Origin: Gammaproteobacteria bacterium
Lineage (GTDB): Bacteria; Pseudomonadota; Gammaproteobacteria; Poriferisulfidales; Oxydemutatoraceae
Assembly: GCA_007570905.1 (NCBI GenBank)
Contig: RKSI01000090.1
Location: forward strand, 1-12,385
Direction: 5' to 3'
DNA length: 12,385 bases
Shown: positions 1-6,905 of the stretch, piece after piece
Position numbering within the stretch: the stretch's first letter is position 1
Layout of the letters: every line of letters begins with the position of its first letter
Notes under the pieces: model-generated
What the model saw: only the letters and a program-made list of their open reading frames with translations
Database searches by the model: none
What the model was told of the DNA's origin: nothing
Translations under genes and position numbers: made by a program

Positions 1-288
1 CTTTCCGATGCGGTTTAATTCATCCTGGTAGCTTGAGTAAAAGTCGGCAAAGCCCGGATCCCCGGCGGCGAGACTGTTTGCACGGCCATACCGGACGGCG
101 CAGTACTCGTCAGAACCCTCATTGATTGCATTGAAGACAATCTGCTCGGCCCAATCTCCCTGCTCCTTGTTTGTGAGAAATTCGGAGCTCGCCATTGAAG
201 GCGGACGACCACTGACCTGAATATCCGTGTCTATATCAAATGGCGTCGCCCTGATTAGCGATGCAATCGTTTCTTTGTATGTCGCCAT
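1..288 (-). CDS. Probable type II restriction endonuclease (AccI-like), N-terminal part, truncated by window edge
   Basis: This is an open frame of 96 codons that runs off the left edge with no stop, starting at ATG 288. The visible protein begins MATYKETIASLIRATPFD and continues with NKEQGDWAEQIVF (about residues 43-55), an RYGR motif, then GDPGFADFYSSYQDELNRIG just before the edge. From memory of the family, an acidic GDWAE helix, a YGR strand and an EL..IGK segment ahead of the nuclease core resemble AccI-type PD-(D/E)XK restriction endonucleases. The catalytic core would lie outside the window, so the role is inferred. The start is uncertain: the same frame stays open 57 codons upstream to a GTG at 459, and the Shine-Dalgarno before ATG 288 is weak (AAAGAAAG). 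No methyltransferase partner is visible. Codon usage is less GC-rich than in the genes to the right, which would fit horizontal transfer. Confidence 0.5.
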   Translation of the reverse strand, partial: MATYKETIASLIRATPFDIDTDIQVSGRPPSMASSEFLTNKEQGDWAEQIVFNAINEGSDEYCAVRYGRANSLAAGDPGFADFYSSYQDELNRIGK

Positions 289-347
289 GGGACTTTCTTT
301 GTCAATCTCGGGTAATTCGCAAGCGCGGTTTTTCAGTGCCTGCCCTG

Positions 348-418
348 CCCCCCGATACGCAACATCTCCATCCCATTCAGCGCAACGGCTTGTCCGCTTC
401 TCAATTCGCGACAGCGGT
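348..418 (-). pseudogene. Diverged copy of the moaA 3' end
   Basis: This 71-bp stretch aligns without a gap to 8833-8903, the last codons of moaA in this window, with about two thirds of bases matching by hand count. Read in the moaA frame it gives RCRELRSGQAVALNG followed by MEMLRIGG. The real MoaA end reads RYSETRSERTVALEK followed by VEMSYIGG, so 12 of 23 residues agree, including the invariant C-terminal Gly-Gly. The copy then continues QGRH and a stop at 333-335. Upstream of it I see no further MoaA similarity, so it is a fragment and not a second gene. It may be a remnant of an insertion or duplication event. It overlaps, in another frame, the open upstream extension of the restriction-type gene. 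Confidence 0.5.
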
Positions 419-465
419 TGGCATGAGATAGTCGGAAAGAGATTCGCCGGGCGGGGCACGGAGAC

Positions 466-471
466 ATTATA
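466..471 (-). promoter_or_regulatory. Candidate -10 box (TATAAT) in the spacer after the vWA genes
   Basis: A perfect TATAAT reads on the minus strand in the gap between the last vWA gene and the restriction-type gene. The best -35-like hexamer is CTGCCA at 19-bp spacing, which is poor. It could drive transcription towards the left-edge gene. This rests on sequence match alone. Confidence 0.25.
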
Positions 472-540
472 GGCGCAATAGCGGCGAAAATGGCAGGCGG
501 TGCAAAGGCGGCGCCCGCCGTGCCGCGCAGGGCAACCGCC

Positions 541-1479
541 TCACGGCGGCAGGGCCAGGAAGACGCCGTTGTTTTTTCCGGCCACCTCCCGCATCAGCGT
601 TGCAAAGCGGTGGTTCTGGTGGCTGATGAAGCCGATTGCGTGCACCCTGACGATGGGTTTGCCGCTGATTCTGTCGGTGTTCAGTCTTTCCAGGGTTCTG
701 ATGACGGCATCGTAGGAAGGGCCGGTGTAGTCGTCGCCGAAGATGTAGATGGATATTTTGTCGTGTTTGCCGGCGTAGTCGCGCAGCGCCACTTCCAGTC
801 CTTCCACCGGGCTGCTGTTGGAAATCGCGCCCCAGCTTCGCACCGCGTTCAGTATGTTTTTTCTCCTGCGCGGCGTGTCCGGTATCCACTTTTTCTTATA
901 GGCGCCAATCAGATAGACGCCGTTGTCGTTGAGTATCTGAAAGCCCCGGACTTTGGGGTGAATGTCCAGGATGTTTTCCACGGTCTGCATCACGCGCGCC
1001 CAGACCGCCTGCATGCTGCCCGAGGTGTCAATGATGAAAATCACATAGTTGCTGTCCACCGGTATGCCGGCGACTTCGCGGTCGCGCTCGTCGGCGGTGT
1101 CGCGCGAGATGGACGCGCGCTTCTGCGTTTCCCGCACGGCCTCCAGCCCGCTCTGCTCGCTTTTCAGGTCCGCCGCCGCAGACTGTTGCTTTTTGAGTTC
1201 CGCCTCGCGGGCGCTTTGCGTGCGCAGCGCATCCCGGTTGCGCGCTTTGCTCTCGTCCAGTTCGCGCCGGAGTTGCTCCAGCCGCCCGGACAACCGCTGA
1301 ATGCTGTCTTCGGTCTGAAACGCGCGGTTCAGCAGCGCGCTGACATCGGTGTTGGCGTCCGACACGCTGAAGCCGGATTTTGTCACCAGCAGCAGCAAGA
1401 CAATCGCGCCGAACCCGCATGTGACCACATCCAGGAAAGACAGGCTGAAAATATCGGCGCTTCTGCGGCGGCGCTTCAT
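541..1479 (-). CDS. Membrane-anchored von Willebrand factor A (vWA) protein 1
   Basis: The protein has 312 residues. After a basic start (MKRRRRS) comes one transmembrane segment at about 11-34, containing SFLDVVTCGFGAIVLLLL. A charged, probably coiled-coil stretch follows at about 48-125, then a vWA domain from about 143 to the end. The metal-binding MIDAS motif DTSGSM is at 151-156 and lies in the hydrophobic strand YVIFIIDTSGSM. Topology should place the vWA domain in the periplasm. I chose ATG 1479 because it forms an ATGA overlap with the stop of the preceding vWA gene, and GGGGTGG lies just upstream; a GTG at 1485 would add two residues. The TM motif is shared with vWA protein 2, and its Asp near the membrane resembles the proton-path Asp of ExbD/MotB-type stator partners. 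That functional parallel is inference. It is the last gene of the cluster. Confidence 0.85.
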   Translation of the reverse strand: MKRRRRSADIFSLSFLDVVTCGFGAIVLLLLVTKSGFSVSDANTDVSALLNRAFQTEDSIQRLSGRLEQLRRELDESKARNRDALRTQSAREAELKKQQSAAADLKSEQSGLEAVRETQKRASISRDTADERDREVAGIPVDSNYVIFIIDTSGSMQAVWARVMQTVENILDIHPKVRGFQILNDNGVYLIGAYKKKWIPDTPRRRKNILNAVRSWGAISNSSPVEGLEVALRDYAGKHDKISIYIFGDDYTGPSYDAVIRTLERLNTDRISGKPIVRVHAIGFISHQNHRFATLMREVAGKNNGVFLALPP

Positions 1480-2537
1480 GGCCACCCCGCCGCCGGCGTC
1501 AGCATCAGCCCGCCGGTGACGGCGGCCCAGTTCCAGAAGTTGGGCGCAGCCGCCGGGTCTCCCTCAAGCGGGAACAAAATGACATTGACCTTGGCGCCGC
1601 CGCGCGGCGCCGAACCCTGCAAGGCCGCGCGAAACAGCCTTTCGCGGCATTCGCCGGAGATATTGCCGCTTGTGCCGAAGATGGAGCGGCACGATGAAAG
1701 AAACGACGGCTTGGATACTCCTTTGGTCGGCAAACCGTCGGTTATCAGGTAGATATTCGTCGCCTGCGGGCGCAGTTTCCGCAGTTCATTCAACCCGGCT
1801 TGCAAATTGGTGGCGCCGGAGGGTACCAGTTTTTCAATCTCCGTGAACAACGCGCCGATGGCGGCCCGGTCTTGCGAGTTGTTCCAGGCGGCGGCGCCGA
1901 GCGTTTTGGCAGTGTCGTTGAACACGACGACCGCCACCTCGCTCTGCTCCGGCAGGCGGTTCAACAGCCAGCGCACCGCTTTTTTTGTCCTGCGCCATTT
2001 CGGGCCTTTTCTTTTTTGCGCGTCGCCGCCGTTCTTGCGAACAATGATGTCCACCAGTTTTTCATCCGTCATGGAGGCGCTGTAATCCACCACAATCGCC
2101 ACCCGCCTGCCCTCCACTTCCAGCCCCGTCAGGTACTGCTCCTCGCCGACGGACTCATCCGGCACGACATCGGCGGCCTTGCGGGCGGCGTCTTTCTCCA
2201 TCGCGCTCCTCAACTCCGCGTTTTTTCTTTTTTGCGCCGCCATTTGCTGGCCGAGGGAGGCGATGGTGCGCTCGATATCGCGCAACTTTTGTTTCAGTTC
2301 GGCGCCGAGTTCGCGCTCGCCGGCGCTGCGCTCGCCAATCTCGCGTACCTGCCGGCGCAGTTGCCGCTCCTGCCGTTCCAGCGTCTCCAGTTCCGCCAGC
2401 ACAATGTCCGCCTCCACCGAACCCTTGTCCACATTGTGCTTGACAATCAGGAAAATGAGGATGACCGCGCCGAGGCCGCATGACATCACATCGAGGAAGG
2501 CGAGGTTGAAGCCTTCGGTCTTTCGGCGCTTACGCAA
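1476..2537 (-). CDS. Membrane-anchored von Willebrand factor A (vWA) protein 2
   Basis: The protein has 353 residues. It has a basic N-terminus (MRKRRKTEG), a transmembrane segment at about 11-33 containing FLDVMSCGLGAVILIFLI, a heteromeric-looking coiled coil at about 46-120 rich in Glu, Arg and Gln, and a vWA domain at about 143-353. MIDAS elements are visible: DYSAS at 151-155, the Thr of GATN at 241-244, and ITDG at 265-268. It begins with TTG at 2537, since no ATG or GTG lies in frame between the end of the channel gene and the TM segment, and the next Met is inside the TM. It starts 8 bp after the channel gene and overlaps the next vWA gene by 4 bp, so translation is probably coupled. 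Together with vWA protein 1 it probably forms the partner of the ExbB/MotA-like channel; the partnership is inferred from operon position and the shared TM motif. Confidence 0.85.
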   Translation of the reverse strand: MRKRRKTEGFNLAFLDVMSCGLGAVILIFLIVKHNVDKGSVEADIVLAELETLERQERQLRRQVREIGERSAGERELGAELKQKLRDIERTIASLGQQMAAQKRKNAELRSAMEKDAARKAADVVPDESVGEEQYLTGLEVEGRRVAIVVDYSASMTDEKLVDIIVRKNGGDAQKRKGPKWRRTKKAVRWLLNRLPEQSEVAVVVFNDTAKTLGAAAWNNSQDRAAIGALFTEIEKLVPSGATNLQAGLNELRKLRPQATNIYLITDGLPTKGVSKPSFLSSCRSIFGTSGNISGECRERLFRAALQGSAPRGGAKVNVILFPLEGDPAAAPNFWNWAAVTGGLMLTPAAGWP

Positions 2538-2545
2538 AGCCGCGC

Positions 2546-3313
2546 CTATGAACTGATCCGGTTAAGCAGAAATTTCTCACAATACGCCTGGGTCTCCACC
2601 AGCACGCCGTCTTGCGCGCGCTGCAACTGGTGCAGGAAAAACATCAGAAAGATGCTGATGAGCAGCGCCACAAAAGTGGAGTTGAAGGCGACGCCGAGGC
2701 TGTCGGTCATCGTCGCAATGTCGCCTGCGAGCGCCTTCTCGGCCTGCGACAGCGCCTGGCCGATGCCGCGCACGGTGCCGATAAACCCGACCGACGGAAT
2801 CGCCCATATCAGATAGCGTATCGTGGAATTCTCCGCTTCAAGACGCACGCCCTGCGCCTCGACGCTGGCGTTGATGGCGTCGGAGGTGTTTTGCACATCG
2901 CGGGTAATCAGGTAGCGCCGCAGGCTGGCTTTCAATGTCTCCACCAGCGGCGTCCCGGTGATGTGGCCGGGAAGTTTTTCCAGTTCCTCCAGCACATTGC
3001 CAAGACCGGTTCTGTCGGCGCCGGCGTCTTGCAGCAAATCCACGGTGAACAAATAGCGCCGCGAAACCAGTTTCGTGTAACGAACCGCCATCAGGTAAAG
3101 GCCGTAGAACATCAGCACGATGCAAATCTCCTGCTCCAGATCCTTCAGAATGACGAAAAGGTTGCGCGGCGCCGACTGCCCGGCCTGGCGGGCCGCTTCA
3201 ATGACGAGTTCGGCCTGCGGGCGTATCAGCCCGATGTACACAAGGTGCACCGCGATGAACACGCCGGCAAGCACCAGCACATTCACCCAGATGTCGCGGT
3301 GATTGGCCTGCAT
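2546..3313 (-). CDS. MotA/TolQ/ExbB-family proton channel protein
   Basis: The protein has 255 residues. Hydrophobic segments lie at about 9-30, 62-78, 166-188 and 205-229. The last two match the channel-forming helices of the MotA/TolQ/ExbB family: the first contains PSVGFIGTVRGIGQAL (173-188), like the family motif P..G..GTV.G, and the second contains LGVAFNSTFVALLIS. Thr180 and Thr213 sit where ExbB/TolQ carry conserved polar residues of the proton path. The region between (about 80-160) is a cytoplasmic helical insert. Known family members use the proton motive force to power TonB, Tol-Pal, flagella or gliding. Here no ExbD, TolR or MotB gene follows; two TM-vWA genes do. It starts 1 bp after the stop of the 49-residue gene, so translational coupling is likely. 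Confidence 0.88.
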   Translation of the reverse strand: MQANHRDIWVNVLVLAGVFIAVHLVYIGLIRPQAELVIEAARQAGQSAPRNLFVILKDLEQEICIVLMFYGLYLMAVRYTKLVSRRYLFTVDLLQDAGADRTGLGNVLEELEKLPGHITGTPLVETLKASLRRYLITRDVQNTSDAINASVEAQGVRLEAENSTIRYLIWAIPSVGFIGTVRGIGQALSQAEKALAGDIATMTDSLGVAFNSTFVALLISIFLMFFLHQLQRAQDGVLVETQAYCEKFLLNRISS

Positions 3314-3314
3314 G

Positions 3315-3464
3315 TCAGATGTCCACCGGAAAGGTCGTCGGCGAGTTGAGGCCGATGGCGGGCGCGGTCCAGGCGAAGCCGCCGCCCGCCAGATAAACCG
3401 CGGCGGCGACGGCGGCCATCGCGGCCAGCACCGCGTAAAAAATCCGTTTATTGTTTTTCAGCAT
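3315..3464 (-). CDS. Small single-span membrane protein (49 residues), unrecognised
   Basis: The sequence has a basic start MLKNNKRIF, a transmembrane span at about 8-29 (AVLAAMAAVAAAVYLAGGG) and a short tail rich in Pro and Thr ending in FPVDI. I chose ATG 3464 because GGAGGTG lies 3-8 bases upstream; longer in-frame starts reach back into the preceding gene, and a second ATG at 3476 overlaps that ribosome site. It overlaps the end of the FGE-domain gene by 17 bp and ends 1 bp before the channel gene, exactly in the operon frame of its neighbours. It could be a small accessory subunit of the channel, but no family is recognised. It is easily missed by automated annotation. Confidence 0.65.
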   Translation of the reverse strand: MLKNNKRIFYAVLAAMAAVAAAVYLAGGGFAWTAPAIGLNSPTTFPVDI

Positions 3465-5472
3465 TTTCACCTCCATACAGGTATCTTGCCACACGAAAGC
3501 CCAGGTCGTCCCTGCCCGCCGCCGAGGTCTCACGGAAAGACGCCCGCAGTTCGGTCAGCGTGGCGGAACGCCAGTTGGAGCCTTTGAAAACATGCGATTC
3601 GCCGCCGGACGGCCCCGTCGGGTTGGTCTCCACGCGGCTGTCCGCGGCGGGCGGCATCAGGGAATACACATCGTGCACCCATTCGCTGACATTGCCCGAC
3701 AAATCATACAGGCCGGACTTGCCGGCGGCAAAACTTCCCACCGGCGCCAGTTCGCCGAAGCCGTCGGTGTAGTTCGGAATATACATCTTCAGCGCGCCGC
3801 GCGCGGACTGGTCGGCGAGATTGCCGGCGCCTGCGGGCACGGCGGCCTGGTCGCCCCAGGTGAAACGGGTTTGCCGGCTGCGCCCGGCGCCGCGCGCCAG
3901 CCATTCCCATTCCGCCTCGGTCAGCAGGCGGTAGCCGTCGGCGCGGGCGTTGATGCCGAGATAGCGGTTGTTTTGCAGCACATAAAAAGGCCGCAGTTTC
4001 TCGCGTGCGCTAAGCCAGTTGCAAAATGCGGCGGCCTCAAGCCAGGTGACGCCGGTGACGGGGAGGTTCGCCCCGCCGGCGGACGGCGCCGCCTTGTAGC
4101 GGCCAAACTGCGCCGCCGTCGTCTCGTGCAAAGACGCATAAAAAGCCTTCGTCAGGCGCGCCGTTCTCTGAAACTCGTTGGCGCGCTGGCCCTGTTCGTG
4201 CCGCGGCGCGCCCATCTCGATGACGCCGGGGTTGGCAAACAGCCGCAAGGTCATGCCGACGCTGTTTTTGTAGGTCGCGGCGCTCTCCGCCAGCCGCGCC
4301 TGCAATTCCGTCTTCAGCGCCACATCCATTTTCTTCGCGCCGGAGGCGGAAGGGGTGAGTTTGCGGGTGACGCTGCGGTAGCCTTCCCTGGCGACGGTAA
4401 TCTCGTGTTCAACGGCTCTTAAAGACACGGTCATCGGCGTGGCGCCGGCCTGCTTGCCGTCAATCAGCACGCTGCCGGACGGCTTTGAGCGGATTTCAAT
4501 CACGCCGGTTTCCTCGCGCAGCGAGAACCGCACTTGTTCCTCGTCTCCGGGCTGCAATGTGAATGTCTTGCTCTGCGGAAAATAACCGGGCATGGAATAG
4601 GAGGCCGTGTGGCGGCGCATGGAATCCACCCGCACCGCACCGGCGCCATCGGTGCGCCTGCCGTTCAGCATCAGCCGCCCTCCCTGTGGCTGCAGATTGA
4701 AACGGACGAACGCATCCTGCGGCGACAACCGGTAGTTTCTGGAGATGTCATGGCCGGTGTTGGTGATTTCCACGATGTCGCGGAGGTTCTTGTATCCGGG
4801 GTGGCTGACCGCGATGACATGACGCCCGCCGGCGACGGCGTGGGAGCCGGTGGCCGGCGCCGGCGCCGCGCCGTTGATGGAAACCGCGGCCCCCGGCGGC
4901 TGCGTGGTGATTTGCAGGCGGCCCTCAAGCGGCGGCAGGCGAACCTTTTGCCGCACTTCCTCTCCCGGCCCGGCGAAAACCTCAATCGCGGCTTTTTGGT
5001 AATGCGGATGATTGACGACCAGCGTGTGCGTGCCCGCCTTCATCTGCATTGACAAACTTTGCGAGGTGGCGACCAGCGAGCCATCCAGAAACCAGCGGGT
5101 GGCGGCGTCTTCGGGCGCGCTCGCAACATGCAGCATGGCCGGCGCCTCGCGCATCGCAACCTCTATGAAGGTGCTTTGTTTGTCCGCCGCGACGGTGACC
5201 TGCTCGGTGACAAAGCCCGCAGCCCTCACCTCGATGACCACTTCGCCGAAGGCGTAGGCTTTTTTGCCCAGCGTGAAGCCAGGCCCGCGTTGAATCCGCA
5301 ACTCGGCCCTGGCATCGGCTTTTTGCGGCGACACGACGACCGATACACCCTGGGTCAATACCCAGAACATGGCCAGCGCCGCGGCGACGGCGGCGGCGCC
5401 GAAGACGATGAACAGGAAAATGCGGTGCTGCCTGGCCCGCGCCCGCCGCAGTTGCGAGTCAAACCCGTTCAT
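3448..5472 (-). CDS. Membrane-anchored protein with PEGA-like repeats and an FGE-sulfatase (SUMF1)-type domain, probably not catalytic
   Basis: The protein has 674 residues. A short cytoplasmic N-terminus is followed by a transmembrane span at about 18-40. From about 45 to 385 come several beta-rich PEGA-like units, recognisable by phrases such as KAGTHTLVVNHPHYQKA (145-161), AGGRHVIAVSHPGYKNL (214-230) and RAVEHEITVAREGYRSV (352-368). From about 400 to 665 there is an FGE/SUMF1-type domain: NSVGMTLRLF, PVTGVTWLEAAAFCNWLS, GYRLLTEAEWEWLARG, GLYDLSGNVSEWV, and a final KGSNWRS...DDLGFRVAR. In true formylglycine-generating enzymes the segment after the G-S-W/Y motif carries catalytic cysteines; here residues 630-660 have none, so I read it as a binding or structural version of the fold. 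It overlaps the preceding gene by 14 bp. It probably forms a periplasmic arm of the envelope assembly. Confidence 0.85.
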   Translation of the reverse strand: MNGFDSQLRRARARQHRIFLFIVFGAAAVAAALAMFWVLTQGVSVVVSPQKADARAELRIQRGPGFTLGKKAYAFGEVVIEVRAAGFVTEQVTVAADKQSTFIEVAMREAPAMLHVASAPEDAATRWFLDGSLVATSQSLSMQMKAGTHTLVVNHPHYQKAAIEVFAGPGEEVRQKVRLPPLEGRLQITTQPPGAAVSINGAAPAPATGSHAVAGGRHVIAVSHPGYKNLRDIVEITNTGHDISRNYRLSPQDAFVRFNLQPQGGRLMLNGRRTDGAGAVRVDSMRRHTASYSMPGYFPQSKTFTLQPGDEEQVRFSLREETGVIEIRSKPSGSVLIDGKQAGATPMTVSLRAVEHEITVAREGYRSVTRKLTPSASGAKKMDVALKTELQARLAESAATYKNSVGMTLRLFANPGVIEMGAPRHEQGQRANEFQRTARLTKAFYASLHETTAAQFGRYKAAPSAGGANLPVTGVTWLEAAAFCNWLSAREKLRPFYVLQNNRYLGINARADGYRLLTEAEWEWLARGAGRSRQTRFTWGDQAAVPAGAGNLADQSARGALKMYIPNYTDGFGELAPVGSFAAGKSGLYDLSGNVSEWVHDVYSLMPPAADSRVETNPTGPSGGESHVFKGSNWRSATLTELRASFRETSAAGRDDLGFRVARYLYGGENAEKQ

Positions 5473-6898
5473 CGCAAATCAGCGTCACTTGCGGCGGCCC
5501 TGCGCCGGGGCGCACCTCGACCTGTATCAGTTTGGAGCGGTAACCCGCGCGCCTGCCCTCGAAAGTGTAGGTGCCCGGTTTCAGGTCAACGGTTCTTTCA
5601 CGGGTTTTGCCCACTTCGCCGACACCGCGCACCACAATCGTGGTCTTGTTGTCGGAGCGCACCACCACCGGCACCGGCGCCGCGTAGTCTGCAATCAGCG
5701 TTTCCAGTTGTTGCGCGCGTTTGCGAAGGCCGGCGCTTATCCGGTAAAAAGACTGCGCGCGCCGCACCGCGTCTTCGGCCATGGCCGCGACATTCTCCGA
5801 AGACAGCCGCTGCGGGCGCGCCAGATAACCGGCGATGTCGTCGTGCGCGCCGACAACCTGCGCGGCGAGTTTTGCGCCGTCAACCGCCTCGGCGTCGGCG
5901 CCGTCCACTGCCTCGGCCCTGGCGTAGGCGGCGCGGGCGGCGTTCCAGTCGTCGCTGTCAGCCGCCCGGCGCGCGGCGGCCAGATGTTTTTGCAGCGTCA
6001 TCTCGCGGTCCAGCCGCCGGATATCACGGCGCAACAGCGCGACTTCCTCGCGCGCGGGATGGATTGCTTCGGCCTGTTTCATGAATTGCAGCGCGCCGCC
6101 CAAATCGCGTTTGGCGACGGCGTCCATGCCGCCGGCGATGTGGGCGGCAAAATCCCGCTCGGCAATGTCCGCGGCAAGCGCCTGCACTTGCGCCCGCACA
6201 TCCTCGCGCGCCGGATCCAGGCGCACGACTTCCGCAAGATGCGCCCTGCGTGCGCGCCGGTCGTTCTCGGCCAGCGCCCTGTCCGCCAGCGCCAGCAGCC
6301 GGATGACTTCCGGCAGTACTTCAATGCGCGATTGCAGCGCGCGCGCGGCGGCTTCGTTTGGTTTCAGCATGAGTGCAAGCGCGATGCCTTCGCGCGCCGC
6401 CTCCACATCGTTCGCCCGCAGCGCGCGGGTGGCGGTGTCAATGCCGGCGCGGTACTTCTCCCCGGCGAGTTGCAGCGCGCCCGCGGCGGCGTCGGCGGCG
6501 CCCTGCAACAAGGCGGCGGCTGACGGATAGTTGCCGGCATTGAAGGCGCGCAGCGCTTTTTCCTTGCGCGCAAGAATGTCGTCTTTGATGTCCGGCGCCC
6601 AGCGCGCGACCGAAGCGGCCAGCAGCGCCGGTTCCGTTTCCGACTGAAAGGTCTTGAGTTGCCGCTTGAAGGATGCTCTGGCAGTTGCCGCGTCGCCGTT
6701 GTCGCCGGCATCGCCCGCATTGCCGGCCGGGGCGCCGCCGCCGTCGTCCGCCACCCGCGCCGGCGGCGCAAGATACATCACGGCGACAACGGCGGCGGCG
6801 GCCAGCGCCGCGGCCAGCGCAATCAGCGCGGTTGTCTTTTTTCTGCCGGCGCTCGCTTCCCTTGCGAGGGAAATTTTCTTTTCAGTGGCATTGACCAT
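5459..6898 (-). CDS. Membrane-anchored helical-repeat protein with a PEGA-like C-terminal domain
   Basis: The protein has 479 residues. One transmembrane span lies at about 22-44, after a basic stretch (SAGRKK). An Asp/Gly/Ala linker follows at 50-70. From about 75 to 400 the protein is almost entirely Ala-, Arg- and Glu-rich helices with TPR-like phrases (ALRAFNAGNYPSAAALLQGA at 116-135; DLGGALQFMKQAEAIHPARE at 265-284; DDWNAARAAYARAEAVDG at 316-333). The last 70 residues are beta-rich and PEGA-like: DLKPGTYTFEGRRAGYRS at 438-455. It shares this PEGA feature with its downstream neighbour and overlaps it by 14 bp. Topology suggests a periplasmic scaffold anchored in the inner membrane. The function is not known; TPR and PEGA assignments come from visible pattern only. 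Confidence 0.78.
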   Translation of the reverse strand: MVNATEKKISLAREASAGRKKTTALIALAAALAAAAVVAVMYLAPPARVADDGGGAPAGNAGDAGDNGDAATARASFKRQLKTFQSETEPALLAASVARWAPDIKDDILARKEKALRAFNAGNYPSAAALLQGAADAAAGALQLAGEKYRAGIDTATRALRANDVEAAREGIALALMLKPNEAAARALQSRIEVLPEVIRLLALADRALAENDRRARRAHLAEVVRLDPAREDVRAQVQALAADIAERDFAAHIAGGMDAVAKRDLGGALQFMKQAEAIHPAREEVALLRRDIRRLDREMTLQKHLAAARRAADSDDWNAARAAYARAEAVDGADAEAVDGAKLAAQVVGAHDDIAGYLARPQRLSSENVAAMAEDAVRRAQSFYRISAGLRKRAQQLETLIADYAAPVPVVVRSDNKTTIVVRGVGEVGKTRERTVDLKPGTYTFEGRRAGYRSKLIQVEVRPGAGPPQVTLICDERV

Positions 6899-6905
6899 CG
6901 CCGGC

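Noticed and set aside
490..1752. Long plus-strand open frame of 420 codons opposite the vWA genes
   Set aside because: It lacks any recognisable domain and is antisense to clear vWA genes; GC-rich codon use on the minus strand leaves long empty frames opposite.
541..3313. Zorya-type antiphage system (ZorA/ZorB plus effectors)
   Set aside because: The channel fits the same superfamily, but there is no OmpA-type ZorB, helicase or nuclease partner; the two partners are vWA proteins.
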